This document shows positions 8,501 to 17,801 of a stretch of 64,000 nt of DNA, one piece after another; within the stretch, counting starts at the first letter, position 1; every line of letters begins with the position of its first letter. This stretch comes from Saprospiraceae bacterium (GTDB taxonomy: Bacteria > Bacteroidota > Bacteroidia > Chitinophagales > Saprospiraceae). Under the pieces are notes generated by a model, which saw only the letters and a program-made list of their open reading frames with translations, did no database searches and was not told the origin of the DNA. The translations under genes and the position numbers were made by a program. Location: the NCBI GenBank assembly GCA_016714985.1, contig JADKBS010000003.1:496001-560000 (forward strand). Reading direction: 5' to 3'.

Positions 8501-8525
8501 GCCTTTCGGCCCGGGACCGAAAGGC
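8501..8525 (+). terminator. Hairpin downstream of the CotH gene
   Basis: A perfect 9-bp stem, GCCTTTCGG (8501-8509) with CCGAAAGGC (8517-8525), 26 bp after the stop codon. No strong T tract follows, so it may mark the 3' end rather than terminate by itself. Confidence 0.4.
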
Positions 8526-8734
8526 GCCCAAGTCAAATTTTCAAAGTCGAGGTGAGCTTGTCAACGTTTGACATTGCGCTTAGGTGGGGTAAAGGTAAGG
8601 GGGGATGCCGTAAAACTGCAAGTTCATTTTTATAAGTAGGACATTATCAAGGATAAAGAAGACAACTTTTTGTATAAATGGTCGTCAAGTAGCACTAAAA
8701 AACAGCGTCTATCCTCATCGTGCAGTTCAGGAAT

Positions 8735-8766
8735 AAAACAGGCGGGATGCAGCTTCCCGCCTGTTT
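8735..8766 (-). terminator. Rho-independent terminator of the beta-helix gene
   Basis: A 12-bp stem (AACAGGCGGGA pairing with TCCCGCCTGTT) at 8735-8766. On the minus strand it is followed by TTTTATT. It ends the minus-strand secreted-protein cluster. The remaining intergenic sequence 8526-8734 shows no ORF or repeat I can support. Confidence 0.7.
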
Positions 8767-8818
8767 AAGTGTAAAAAGTTGACAGAAAACTTGTTCCCGT
8801 CAACATGGGAGATGATTT

Positions 8819-11800
8819 TTATCTAACAATTGCGATTTTTTGCGAATGCAAAATCTCGTCGCCATTTTTCACAGTTAAGTGATAGATACCAGGGGACAAG
8901 CCCGAAACGTCTATATCCGAAGCATCATAGGTCAAATCGAGCACCTTTTTCAGGCAAACTCTGCCAATGGCATCAAAAACAGTAATGGTTACTTGTGTCC
9001 TTACATCCACTCCCATATTCAGGTGCAGGCTGGTGCTGGCTGGGTTTGGGTAGATGGAAATGATTGATGATCCGCTCAAAGAATTGTTATGTGGATATAA
9101 TTTGCTGCTGTTGTCCTCTTCACCAGCACCCATGCCAGCATTGGCGTCTGTTCCATTGCTTTCTCTGTCGCTTGGATTGTCACCTCCGGCAAAATTGGCT
9201 GGGCAGCTTGCTGAGCAGGAGCCGGTAACAAACCATCCCTGTGGGAACACAGAATTTGGAAAATCCGGAGCGCCGGGGTTTGTGGTGTACAAGGATGACA
9301 TGGCATCGCCCAAAGAGCCATCATATACTGCACCATGTAAGATGCCCTGTCCCCATGAGTTCATACCACAGGTTTGAGTACCTGTGGTTGTAGCCGCTGG
9401 ACTGCTTGAATTATAATACATGCCGTATTGATGGTTGGCCATGGTGTTGCAGCGGATATTATCCGTCATAAGACAGTTACCCAAGAACCGCATTCCATAA
9501 TAGGTGCTGGAGAAATTGTTGTTGTAGTATTTGTTGCCAATGCTATTCCCGGTAAAAATGCCGTCCGTATGATTGACGTTGCCAAAATAGACATAGTTGC
9601 CAGTCACATTGTTGTTGAACACTTCGGTTCCTCCTCCTCCTTCTAGGCTGATGCCTTGGCCAAAATTGTTGCTTCCTTCTATTGTGATATTGTTGTAGCT
9701 GACCCTTCCTCCATTGAAGTTGTTTACCCAGACCCCTCTCTTAGGTGCGCTATTATGGCTGTTAACAGAGATGGTGTTGAGGAAGTTGCTTTCCCCGCCA
9801 ATGATGATGTCTTGCACAGGTGGACCTGATTGCCCCTGTAGAGGTACAAAGGACTGGAGGATTACGCCGTGGCCAGCAATAGCGTTGAAGGTGCTGTTTC
9901 TTACGTCCAATTGGTTCACAAATCCAGTGTTGCCTCCAAGCGCAGCCACGTTAAAGGATAGGCCAAAATCGGTGCTCGTCACAGTTGCTTGTTCTACCCT
10001 CGACCTACTGGTGGCATATGGAACTAAACTCCCGCTCGAAATGAACTTAAATCCTTCATTGACTAAACCCATCGTAGCTTTTTTGCTGACAAATTTGCTA
10101 TTTGGCCCAAATATATTGGCAAATATCCCAGTCTTCACTAGACTAAATATTCCGCCTTCATGCACGAGTTCGTGTCCTCCTGTACCGTCGAGAAACATAA
10201 TGCCATTTCCGCTGTTGGAAAAACCATTTGTTACTATCATGTGGTCGAAATTACATTCCCTTATCGTTTTTCCATTAGAGTTTTTCAGAAAGATGCCATT
10301 TGCCAAATATGAGAAAGTGTTTACCATGGGGATGGCATCAGGCGGTGATGATTGTGGCAGAGAATTTGATATGTTTAATGCTGAATTTAATAAAAAAACA
10401 CCGGCAAAAGGCCGCAAGGCGTTATACGTCTCCCCAATAAAAACTGGAACATCTCCACATTTTGCGTATAATTGCCCCGTACTCTTAAATGTGTTTCCAT
10501 TAAAAGGAGTGTTACCTTGTAGGACGAAATTAGTTTCGGCAGCAAATCCAACAAAATTATTAATAAATTGAGAGCCTGTCAAATCTAATTTTGAATTGAC
10601 TCCCATTGCCCTAACCCCGACAATCGCATCCTTGATGGTTGCGTCCTGCAGCCCCAAGAATCCATTTTGACCGCTTACTTGTATTCCTCGCCAAGTCATT
10701 TTACACACAGGGGAACCCTCTATGACTGTCCCATTATTGATTGTAAGTGACTTGTTCGGTGCGATGTCAATGCCAGTGCATGGATCCATACAGAAATGGT
10801 CAGCATTAAAGGAATATGAATTGTCAATGACTAAAGTACTATATACATTAATATTAAGCGGGCCTGGATTGTTTATGCTATTATTTGGAAACAAAAGCGC
10901 GCCTGTGCCACAATTTATCACATTTTTTATGCTTACTGCAGATGTTGGGTCACCAGCTGTTCCAACAAATATGCCTTGGTGTTCAAAGTTGTAAGTAAAA
11001 TTTACAATGTAGTCTGGTTGCCCGGGACATGTGATTTTGTGAAAAATATTAATAGTCGGCGTGACATAAGTTGAAACATTCTCTACTGGAAAAACTGGGT
11101 TGGGGTCGGTGCTGGTTGCACAATCTCCAAACTTCCAAAAGTGTGTACATTCATCACAGTCAGCATTCAAACTCACTTTTAATACACAGCAGTCTAAGTA
11201 TTCCAAAGTTGTAAAGCCAGCGCTAGGAGGTGCGCTGCATCCACTATCATTACATGAAGTTGTAACATTTTTTCTGCAAATGTACATTACCTGCAAATTG
11301 TTGTAAAGAATTACCGTAACTAACGAAGCTTGAAACGTTCCTCCGGGTGGCGGGTAGTTGTGAACTGGGTTTGATTCGCTCGAAGATGGCGTTCCATCCC
11401 CAAAGCTCCAAGAAGAACTCAGTACAGTAATGCCAGGTGGTAATAATGGATCTCTAGTAAATACTACGGAGCAACCATTGACAACAAAAGAGAACCCATT
11501 TCCTTCGGTACAATTTTCTTCAACAGATATTGGTCCGAGTTGCCAGCAAGGGTTGCTTATTTGGCCAGTGTAAAGATTTATAGTTAATTGTTTCGGCAGA
11601 TTTGGAATAGGTACTACAATACTAGTGCCAGTACCACTGAATGGTAATCCAAAAGTTCCTGACCAAGAATAAGTAATATATGGCGTTGGATTCACCACAT
11701 TGAAAACCATGCTGTTTCCAACAATTGAGTAATTCACTTCGCATTGTGCATTTGCCATTTGAATGGCGAATAAGGCAAGGCATCCAATCAAGGTTAACTT

Positions 11801-11830
11801 TTTTGAGAGAAAAGCAAGTACTTTTTTCAT
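8819..11830 (-). CDS. Secreted right-handed beta-helix protein with PKD-like domains and T9SS type A sorting domain
   Basis: 1003 residues. Signal peptide 1-28 (cleavage after MANA). Two PKD-like domains, one at about 135-185 (SSWSFGDGTPSSSESNPVHNY) and a second at about 205-260 (THFWKFGDCATSTDPNP). From about 300 to 830 the chain is made of short Asn/Gly-rich turns (NNTVIEGS, GNYVYFGNV, NKYYNNNFSSTYYG) typical of a parallel beta-helix. Residues 925-1003 are a T9SS CTD with YPNPAS, ITVFDAIGRV and LSPGIYHLTV. It should be exported by Sec and moved across the outer membrane by T9SS to the surface or medium. It is last in a run of minus-strand secreted-protein genes. The substrate or partner is unknown. 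Confidence 0.85.
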   Translation of the reverse strand: MKKVLAFLSKKLTLIGCLALFAIQMANAQCEVNYSIVGNSMVFNVVNPTPYITYSWSGTFGLPFSGTGTSIVVPIPNLPKQLTINLYTGQISNPCWQLGPISVEENCTEGNGFSFVVNGCSVVFTRDPLLPPGITVLSSSWSFGDGTPSSSESNPVHNYPPPGGTFQASLVTVILYNNLQVMYICRKNVTTSCNDSGCSAPPSAGFTTLEYLDCCVLKVSLNADCDECTHFWKFGDCATSTDPNPVFPVENVSTYVTPTINIFHKITCPGQPDYIVNFTYNFEHQGIFVGTAGDPTSAVSIKNVINCGTGALLFPNNSINNPGPLNINVYSTLVIDNSYSFNADHFCMDPCTGIDIAPNKSLTINNGTVIEGSPVCKMTWRGIQVSGQNGFLGLQDATIKDAIVGVRAMGVNSKLDLTGSQFINNFVGFAAETNFVLQGNTPFNGNTFKSTGQLYAKCGDVPVFIGETYNALRPFAGVFLLNSALNISNSLPQSSPPDAIPMVNTFSYLANGIFLKNSNGKTIRECNFDHMIVTNGFSNSGNGIMFLDGTGGHELVHEGGIFSLVKTGIFANIFGPNSKFVSKKATMGLVNEGFKFISSGSLVPYATSRSRVEQATVTSTDFGLSFNVAALGGNTGFVNQLDVRNSTFNAIAGHGVILQSFVPLQGQSGPPVQDIIIGGESNFLNTISVNSHNSAPKRGVWVNNFNGGRVSYNNITIEGSNNFGQGISLEGGGGTEVFNNNVTGNYVYFGNVNHTDGIFTGNSIGNKYYNNNFSSTYYGMRFLGNCLMTDNIRCNTMANHQYGMYYNSSSPAATTTGTQTCGMNSWGQGILHGAVYDGSLGDAMSSLYTTNPGAPDFPNSVFPQGWFVTGSCSASCPANFAGGDNPSDRESNGTDANAGMGAGEEDNSSKLYPHNNSLSGSSIISIYPNPASTSLHLNMGVDVRTQVTITVFDAIGRVCLKKVLDLTYDASDIDVSGLSPGIYHLTVKNGDEILHSQKIAIVR

Positions 11831-12044
11831 GATTTTGAAATAAAATTTAAGAGTAATAAAATAAGTTGATCAAGCGCAGGCCACTGTTAAACCAGTGACT
11901 ACTCTTGAAAAGCTTTGAATTTTGACTTAAGTTTGATTTTGGTTAGTCGGTGATAAATTAGAGTGCAATAAGTTGTGAGATGCTTTGTGCCAGAAGGTCT
12001 TCCTATGCTCTAGGTTAAGAAGACCCGCTGGGCAAAGTCTATCA

Positions 12045-13187
12045 TCATTTCAGCACCACTACTTTTTCCTTATAGCGCAATTGGCCACCAGACTCAATCA
12101 CGACAAAGTAAATTCCTGCTGGCAGCAGTGAAGTGTCCATGGTCTTTGAAACAGCACCTTCAGCGGCTGATTCCTTGGCCACCATTTCACCGGATGAACT
12201 AATTAATTTGATGGATATTCCCTCTAGCTCAACCTTTGGGAAAGTGATATTAATCAAATTTGTGACTGGATTGGGGCTGATTTTATACTCCGTTGGCTCG
12301 TTTGCGAGTTCAACCTCAAAATCGGAATCTCTGCCGCCAGTTTGGCCACATGCGGAGGGAACTGTTTCACCTGGCACCAATTGACCATAGTTACATGCCA
12401 ATGCATAACAACAAGCTGGGTTGTCTCCCATCATCTGCGTCGCTTGAATGCTCGTCTGGCATCCACCAAGTCCACCACAGGCAGATTGGCATTTAAATGA
12501 AGTGCTCTTCATATCGTAATGGTCGCACGCAGGAAGTTCCCCAGGGTTTTTGGGTGCACCATTAATGATGAAAAACCTCACAACGGCATAGTAGCATCCA
12601 CGTGATTCATTTACTTGAAAATCCTGTGTACATATTAACTTTTTGGTTGAGCTATTGAAGTATGCTGTGCCGAGTAAGGTCTGCTTTAAAACTGGCGTTT
12701 GGCTTGGGTCTTCATTGTATGATGGGGTATAATATATCAAAATATTTGTCTGACTTTGAACGCCTAGGCCATTTATGGCGTCAATAGAGGCAGTTACGTT
12801 CATGCTGCAAGAACCCGTTGGACAAGAATTGTACTTTACTTCGAGTTTTTTATTGCCACAAGGTTGGCAGGGAGTGTACTCAAAGCATTCTTGATAAGGA
12901 TCTCCCTGATACTGTAGTCTAAATCTGTACAGACCAAAACTGAGGGCAGGATACGAAAAGACACTCGATGAGGTGGAGTATAATATTGAATTATCTAATG
13001 GGTTTTCAACTGTCCACAATTGACTTGGACCACAATCATTGTAATAACTACCTATGAACTCACACGGCTGACCAGGTGTATATACATAGGCATTGCACAA
13101 AGTCGTATTCGGGCAAGTTTGTGCCTGCGAATCTTTAAAAAAGAATACGATTAAAGCGAAAAAAAGGAAAAACGTTGACTTTTTCAT
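12045..13187 (-). CDS. Secreted Cys-rich protein with T9SS sorting domain
   Basis: 380 residues from the ATG at 13187. This start gives a clean signal peptide MKKSTFFLFFALIVFFF ending DSQAQ; the upstream ATG at 13235 would put 16 extra residues, encoded by the conserved intergenic leader, in front of it. The mature part has many paired cysteines (CPNTTLCNAY, CGPSQLW, CQPCGNKKLEVKYNSCPTGSCS, CGGLGGCQ), suggesting a disulfide-stabilised domain. Residues 300-380 form a type A sorting domain (YKISPNPVTNLINITF, LISSSGEMV, LLPAGIYFVVIESGG). It is not homologous in its body to the three genes upstream, but shares their leader sequence. Function unknown. Confidence 0.8.
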   Translation of the reverse strand: MKKSTFFLFFALIVFFFKDSQAQTCPNTTLCNAYVYTPGQPCEFIGSYYNDCGPSQLWTVENPLDNSILYSTSSSVFSYPALSFGLYRFRLQYQGDPYQECFEYTPCQPCGNKKLEVKYNSCPTGSCSMNVTASIDAINGLGVQSQTNILIYYTPSYNEDPSQTPVLKQTLLGTAYFNSSTKKLICTQDFQVNESRGCYYAVVRFFIINGAPKNPGELPACDHYDMKSTSFKCQSACGGLGGCQTSIQATQMMGDNPACCYALACNYGQLVPGETVPSACGQTGGRDSDFEVELANEPTEYKISPNPVTNLINITFPKVELEGISIKLISSSGEMVAKESAAEGAVSKTMDTSLLPAGIYFVVIESGGQLRYKEKVVVLK

Positions 13188-13427
13188 GATAATTATGATT
13201 AAAAAAACGCCTACTCTTTTCAGGATTTTCGGCAATCTCCTTTTAGTTTGAAATTTGGTTTTGCTATAGACAAAGATTCCCTGCCAGCAACCACATCGGT
13301 CACTGGCCTGAAATATCGAGGAGCGCTGTTCAAACAGCCTTTTAAATATGGGGCAAATGGAAAAACAGTATTAGCCTACAAGCGGCAAGTCTTACCTTAC
13401 CTTAGAGGCCAATACCATTCGGGTAAA
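13188..13427 (-). repeat. Conserved intergenic leader, copy 1
   Basis: A 240-bp spacer between two secreted-protein genes that is alignable along its length to 14580-14822. Shared blocks include AGGATTTTCGGCAATCTCC, GAAATATCGAG..GCGCTGTTC, ATATGGGGCAAATG and AAGCGGCAAG. No long ORF. It is probably a duplicated regulatory leader or 3'-end segment carried along with gene duplication. Confidence 0.65.
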
Positions 13428-14579
13428 TCAGTAGATAAGGAGTTTCTGGTGGCGTAATACCATATTCTTCTCCATCAACTGTACAAAATAAGTCCCAGGA
13501 GTAAGGTCATCCGTTGAAAAGGTACTTTCGCCGACATTCAATGTCTGTTTTTTGACAATCCTGCCGTTGACGTCAATAAGGCGGATTGATAATTGTTTCT
13601 CGTTTTCGAGATAATTAATGTTGAGATTGGCCATTTCCCCAGATTTTAATTGATTGGGATATAGCAATGGCTGTGTGTTTTCATTTATAAACAAATCCCT
13701 ATCTTCGTTTGAACGCTCATCCCCTTCAGGCCTAGGTTGGGGGAAAGATCGGTATTGAGAATCTTCTCCACTGCAGTTCCACACCCTGAGAAGTATATTT
13801 TGTGCACTCTGTTCTATACTCTGGAAATGCGGGTTGTCCCACCCAAAAAGAAGGACAGTAATGTTCGGTTCATTGGAATATTCATACCATGAATAACTTG
13901 TGTATGGTTGGGTACTATAGTCTATAATTCTATATTGAACCCTCCATTCCCTTTCATGGGTTCCACCAGTAGATGCATCAGTTAAAACAGTGTTAAACTC
14001 ATACTCATATTGATATCCGGGTTCTAACATTTCATGACTTACATACCCGATAATAGCTTCTGGGGCCACATCATTGCAGGGGCAAACAAACTCGATGTCC
14101 GGCAATTCAAGGTTGCCTATACATTGATTAAATGAGGCACTGGACATGTCCTGCAAGACGAACCCCAGCGTAATGTCAAGTGTACCCTGCCCTACACCGG
14201 GCACTTGGTAAGCGTCCGTCAATTTCATCGTGCTCAAATACTCTGGTGTTGGGAGGGTCGCCGGGAGGCCGTTCCACTGATAAACAAAGACTTCGTCGTC
14301 GTTCAGGGGGAGGTGCGTCGTTTTGTTGACGAACCTGAAATCGGTGAAGTCAAAAGTCAGAACGGGGTCTTCTCCTGGGACACAATCCCAAGTGACTACA
14401 ATATTGCCAGTAGGAGCGGCAAAACAACTACCTTCCCCATCGTCCCATCCATAGGAGGGGGTGCCATTTGCACCGTCGGGGGTTATGACAATGGTGTTTG
14501 CGTCTTGCTGTGCATGGCTGCCAATGCTGAACAGCAGCAAAAAGAAAGTTGCGAACGAAAGAAGCATAATTTTTTTCAT
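13428..14579 (-). CDS. Secreted paralogue A with T9SS sorting domain
   Basis: 383 residues. Signal peptide 1-23 (IGSHAQ). The N-terminal half contains the family pattern GYDWxxGxxC..PTGNIVVTWDCVPG then DFTDFRFVN and a hydrophobic, Pro-rich stretch. The middle has a conserved C-x-C pair (EFVCPCNDVAPEA) and the DASTGGTHEREWRVQY and LRVWNCSGE motifs. Residues 300-383 are the T9SS CTD (LNINYLENEKQ, LIDVNGRIVKKQ, LTPGTYFVQL). It is paralogous to the genes at 14823-15968 and 16150-17007. The stop is followed by the conserved 240-bp spacer. No recognised enzymatic domain; likely a surface or extracellular beta-rich protein. Confidence 0.8.
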   Translation of the reverse strand: MKKIMLLSFATFFLLLFSIGSHAQQDANTIVITPDGANGTPSYGWDDGEGSCFAAPTGNIVVTWDCVPGEDPVLTFDFTDFRFVNKTTHLPLNDDEVFVYQWNGLPATLPTPEYLSTMKLTDAYQVPGVGQGTLDITLGFVLQDMSSASFNQCIGNLELPDIEFVCPCNDVAPEAIIGYVSHEMLEPGYQYEYEFNTVLTDASTGGTHEREWRVQYRIIDYSTQPYTSYSWYEYSNEPNITVLLFGWDNPHFQSIEQSAQNILLRVWNCSGEDSQYRSFPQPRPEGDERSNEDRDLFINENTQPLLYPNQLKSGEMANLNINYLENEKQLSIRLIDVNGRIVKKQTLNVGESTFSTDDLTPGTYFVQLMEKNMVLRHQKLLIY

Positions 14580-14822
14580 AAAAATGCTGATTGTGGATAA
14601 CGCCTACTCTCTTCAGGATTTTCGGCAATCTCCTTTTTAGTTTAAGCTTTGGTGCTGTTACAGACAAAGCCTCCCTGTCCAGTGACCATTCAGGACACTG
14701 GCATGAAATATCGAGAAGCGCTGTTCCATCAGCCTTTATAATATGGGGCAAATGAGAAAACGGTATTGGCCTAAAAGCGGCAAGCCTTGTCCGGCCTTGT
14801 GGGTCAATACCATTCGGGTAAA
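14580..14822 (-). repeat. Conserved intergenic leader, copy 2
   Basis: 243 bp, homologous over its length to 13188-13427. A third, truncated relative starts at about 15990 (AAGGATTTTCGGC..ACTCCTTT). The copies lie immediately upstream of each secreted-protein gene, with the AGGATTTTCGGC block 20-50 bp before each ATG. Confidence 0.65.
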
Positions 14823-15968
14823 TCAGTAGATAAGGAGTTTTTCCGTTTGGACTACTCCTTTTCCGTCGGTCAGTCGAACGATGTACGTGCCGGGAGCGCA
14901 ACCTTCTGTTGAAAAGCTTGGTTGTTCTGCACTGCAATATTGCTCTTTAACTACAACTCCATTCATACTGACGAGCTGAAATTTGATGGGTTGATTTCCG
15001 TCAATACTTTGATTAACTATATTCACCGATTCTCCAGATCGTAATAGGGTTGGGTATAACTTCAATTTCATGCTGGGCGCCATGCCTTTGTCTTTCAATG
15101 GCTGTAAATCTCCATCTGTACGCACTTCAGGTCTTGGGTCAGAAGTTTGAACATAGATTTCACTCTCTCCCATGCAATTCCATACACGAAGGGTTAAACT
15201 ATATATCCCCATTACTTCGTAGGGTGGAGTATTGGAAAAGGCACTAGAAATTATATCAACAGTTGGTTGATTGGAATAGACATGCCAATATGTAAAATCA
15301 TCGCTATTTTGATCGTATTTTAAATAATAAGCATCCCATTGCCTTTGGTAATTCCCACCAGTTGATATATCCTGATACACTTTGTGGTTTTCCACATTGT
15401 ACAGCGGGCCTGGGTGTAAGGTGTATTGGCCTATTTTTTTTGCTTTTGCCACTGGCTGAGGCTCCTCGCAGTTAGGGCAATCAAACTCAATTGGAGGCAA
15501 CACCAGATCGCCGATACAGTATTCAAAGAAGGAGCCATTTTCCGGGTTTTCGATATAAAAACTGATGGTGATTTCAAGGGTGCCCTGTGCTTGAGCGGGC
15601 AAAACGTATGGCTGTACCTGCAATTGGCTCAAGTAAACCCCAATGGGCGGTGAGGGGTTTAAACCCTGCCAATCGTACACGTATATATAGTGGGGGTCTA
15701 TAATGTTGTTTTGGGTAGTGGAGTAAAAATTGAAGCCGGAGAAATCCAGTCTCAGTAAGGGGGCTACCCCCGGCGTGCAGTCCCATGAAGCAACGATATT
15801 GCCAGTGGCGACTGCATAGCATGTGCTGCCCGGCGTCCAATTATATCCACCCGTCAGCATGCCTGTGTTGGGAGGGATTACGACCGAATATGATTCTTGG
15901 CCATATCCAATGCTGCTCAGCAGCAGCAAAAAGAGGGGCAAAACAGAATGAAGTGCTCTTTTTTTCAT
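14823..15968 (-). CDS. Secreted paralogue B with T9SS sorting domain
   Basis: 381 residues. Signal peptide 1-23 (SSIGYGQ). Same architecture as paralogue A: GGYNWTPGSTCYAVATGNIV, WDCTPGVAPLLRLDFSGFNF, a C-P-N-C pair (EFDCPNCEEPQP), ISTGGNYQRQW, LTLRVWNCMGE, then a CTD from about residue 300 (LYPTLLRSGESVNI, LVSMNGVVVKEQ, CAPGTYIVRLTDG). The sequence is diverged from A (clearly under half identical by eye), so the duplication is old, yet the spacers stay similar. Expected to be exported by Sec plus T9SS. Function unknown. Confidence 0.8.
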   Translation of the reverse strand: MKKRALHSVLPLFLLLLSSIGYGQESYSVVIPPNTGMLTGGYNWTPGSTCYAVATGNIVASWDCTPGVAPLLRLDFSGFNFYSTTQNNIIDPHYIYVYDWQGLNPSPPIGVYLSQLQVQPYVLPAQAQGTLEITISFYIENPENGSFFEYCIGDLVLPPIEFDCPNCEEPQPVAKAKKIGQYTLHPGPLYNVENHKVYQDISTGGNYQRQWDAYYLKYDQNSDDFTYWHVYSNQPTVDIISSAFSNTPPYEVMGIYSLTLRVWNCMGESEIYVQTSDPRPEVRTDGDLQPLKDKGMAPSMKLKLYPTLLRSGESVNIVNQSIDGNQPIKFQLVSMNGVVVKEQYCSAEQPSFSTEGCAPGTYIVRLTDGKGVVQTEKLLIY

Positions 15969-16149
15969 GACTTTTAAATGATTTAGTTAACAGTGCTTAC
16001 TCTTTTAAGGATTTTCGGCTTACTCCTTTGGTTTTGTTTTCAAGGTGTTGTGACAGTTTATGCCATGGAAAAACTTTGGGCAACCAGATTTACTCGCCAG
16101 GTTGCCACCCTTTACGTGCGATTAAACGATTGCAGTAGTTGTCCTACTG

Positions 16150-17007
16150 CTACAATGAAAATGAATAAGTATGTACTTTCTTTTCATCATGCCCAGCGCA
16201 ATTCCAGACCTCAAGCGTGACATAAAGACCTTTTATGAAGCTGGTGCTTTGCCCATTTGGCGCAGTAGTCCACCCTTCACGAAGTACCGTAATAGTCGGT
16301 TCATCGTATTCTTCAGTGAAGTAATTATGGTTTCCGGTATAGTATAAGACGGTCCATTTTCTTTCGTAATTGCTGCCAGTTGAAACGTCGGTCAATTCGA
16401 AATAATGCTCGAATTCGTAATCTACGCCTGGATTAAGGAAGTATTCATCCGTGACATCAAAATCAACAACGGGAGGTGTTTCCAAGCAGTCGCATCCAAA
16501 CTCGAAGGGTGGAAGCGCTAGTGTGCCGTGACAAAATGGAGGTATGTTGGTAGTGCCACCAGTTTGGACCTCACCAAAAAAATAGAATTCAATGTCGAAG
16601 TCAACGAGCCCAGTTGTTATCCCAGGCACCCCTAAAGGAGCAAATTGCATCGGATAAAATGAACCAGTTGGTGGGACCGCTGGTGGTAAAACTCCTGCCC
16701 AACTTACGACTTCGGTGAGCTGATCAAATAGCGTGCCCCCCGGGTCCGTTGTCACAAAACTCAGTCCTGAAAAATCAAAAGTCATGACTGGCTGTTGCCC
16801 TGGTGAGCAAGTCCATGTAATGACAATATTTCCGACTGGTTGCACCCCGAAGTAGCAATCCTCGGCTGGTTGCCAATCATAGGTATAACCTCCATCATAA
16901 AAAGGCTCTGAGGATATAATGATTTGTTGAACGACCTGAGCCTGTAATGCCGTGGAAGCAAGCATTAGATGGATCGTTAAAAATGTCAGTAATTTAATTT
17001 TTTTCAT
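16150..17007 (-). CDS. Paralogue C lacking the T9SS sorting domain
   Basis: 285 residues from ATG 17007, which starts the signal peptide MKKIKLLTFLTIHLMLASTALQAQ (trailing glutamine is mature); the longer frame to 17100 adds 31 residues with no export signal. The body matches paralogues A and B: GGYTYDWQPAEDCYFGVQPVGN, WTCSPGQQPVMTFDFSGLSF, the C-x-C pair, DVSTGSNYERKW and LEVWNCAG. It ends 14 residues after that last motif (TYSFSL, stop), exactly where A and B enter the linker to their CTD. It should therefore reach the periplasm but not be handed to T9SS. Whether this is a deletion product or a functional periplasmic version cannot be decided from sequence. It is first in the minus-strand cluster. 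Confidence 0.75.
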   Translation of the reverse strand: MKKIKLLTFLTIHLMLASTALQAQVVQQIIISSEPFYDGGYTYDWQPAEDCYFGVQPVGNIVITWTCSPGQQPVMTFDFSGLSFVTTDPGGTLFDQLTEVVSWAGVLPPAVPPTGSFYPMQFAPLGVPGITTGLVDFDIEFYFFGEVQTGGTTNIPPFCHGTLALPPFEFGCDCLETPPVVDFDVTDEYFLNPGVDYEFEHYFELTDVSTGSNYERKWTVLYYTGNHNYFTEEYDEPTITVLREGWTTAPNGQSTSFIKGLYVTLEVWNCAGHDEKKVHTYSFSL

Positions 17008-17247
17008 GACGAAATGATTGAATTTGGTAACTCGTTTAAAGCTGCCCATTGCGATGGCTTCAACGAGATATAGTTGTTGGATTGCGTTGATTCTGGACAA
17101 TTTCCTCTTATGGCTGCTTTAGTGTCGCATGTTTGATGTCACAAATATGGTTGTATAAAGTATTTCATAGTTTTTCAACATATTGCAATGGGTTTCATTT
17201 TATTTCTTTAGATAATTGGGCTATTATCATCAGGTATTGGTACAAAA

Positions 17248-17276
17248 AAAGCCCCGACATTGTAATGCCGGAGCTT
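17248..17276 (-). terminator. Rho-independent terminator of the small HTH gene
   Basis: The stem AAAGCTCCGGCAT pairs with ATGTCGGGGCTTT (one internal mismatch) and is followed on the minus strand by seven T (17250-17244). It lies 25 bp after the HTH stop and separates it from the paralogue cluster. Confidence 0.75.
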
Positions 17277-17300
17277 TGTGGGTTTAGGAGATTATTATTG

Positions 17301-17531
17301 TCAATTTTGGGGTTTAATTTTTGATTCTGAAAAATCGGCAGGGTGAACCCCCTTGGGATAACCGAAGGCGTCATAAATTGTCTTTTGAAAATTTGGCGAC
17401 AGCAACCCTCCTGGAAGTTTAATGCTGAAGGATTTCATCTTTCTCCAAAATGTAGGGTAGCTAATATCATACTCGGCAGCGATTTGTTGCCGGGTTTTAA
17501 AAGGTGAGAAAGCATTTCTTTTCATAGTCAA
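17301..17531 (-). CDS. Small helix-turn-helix DNA-binding protein
   Basis: 76 residues (74 if the second ATG at 17525 is used). The core TRQQIAAEYDISYPTFWRKMKSF is a canonical helix-turn-helix: a QQIAAEY first helix, the DIS turn, and a YPTFWRKMK recognition helix. It is followed by a conserved-looking GGLLSPNFQKTIYDAFGYP extension. Similar tiny single-HTH proteins are common in Saprospiraceae. It has its own terminator, lies between the sigma/anti-sigma pair and the T9SS cargo cluster on the same strand, and is a plausible local repressor or activator; the target is inferred only from position. Confidence 0.7.
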   Translation of the reverse strand: MTMKRNAFSPFKTRQQIAAEYDISYPTFWRKMKSFSIKLPGGLLSPNFQKTIYDAFGYPKGVHPADFSESKIKPQN

Positions 17532-17801
17532 GGATTCTATTAATCAGTTTAAAGTCAGGAGTCGAACATATAGGACTTGTCAGTTAATATGAGGGACTTT
17601 AAAGCAGATCCGGTTCGATTAATAAGAACGGGCACTCGGCTTTTTAATGTCGTTCCTTCGCAAAGAGAAAAGGTAACATGCTAAACAGGGATTGTTTAAA
17701 ATTGTCGCAACTTTCCTCAAATATGTATCCAGAAATAATTTTCTATCTCTTAATTAAAGTGTTATGGTGCTTTACATTGATTACCAATGAATGAACAGCT
17801 C

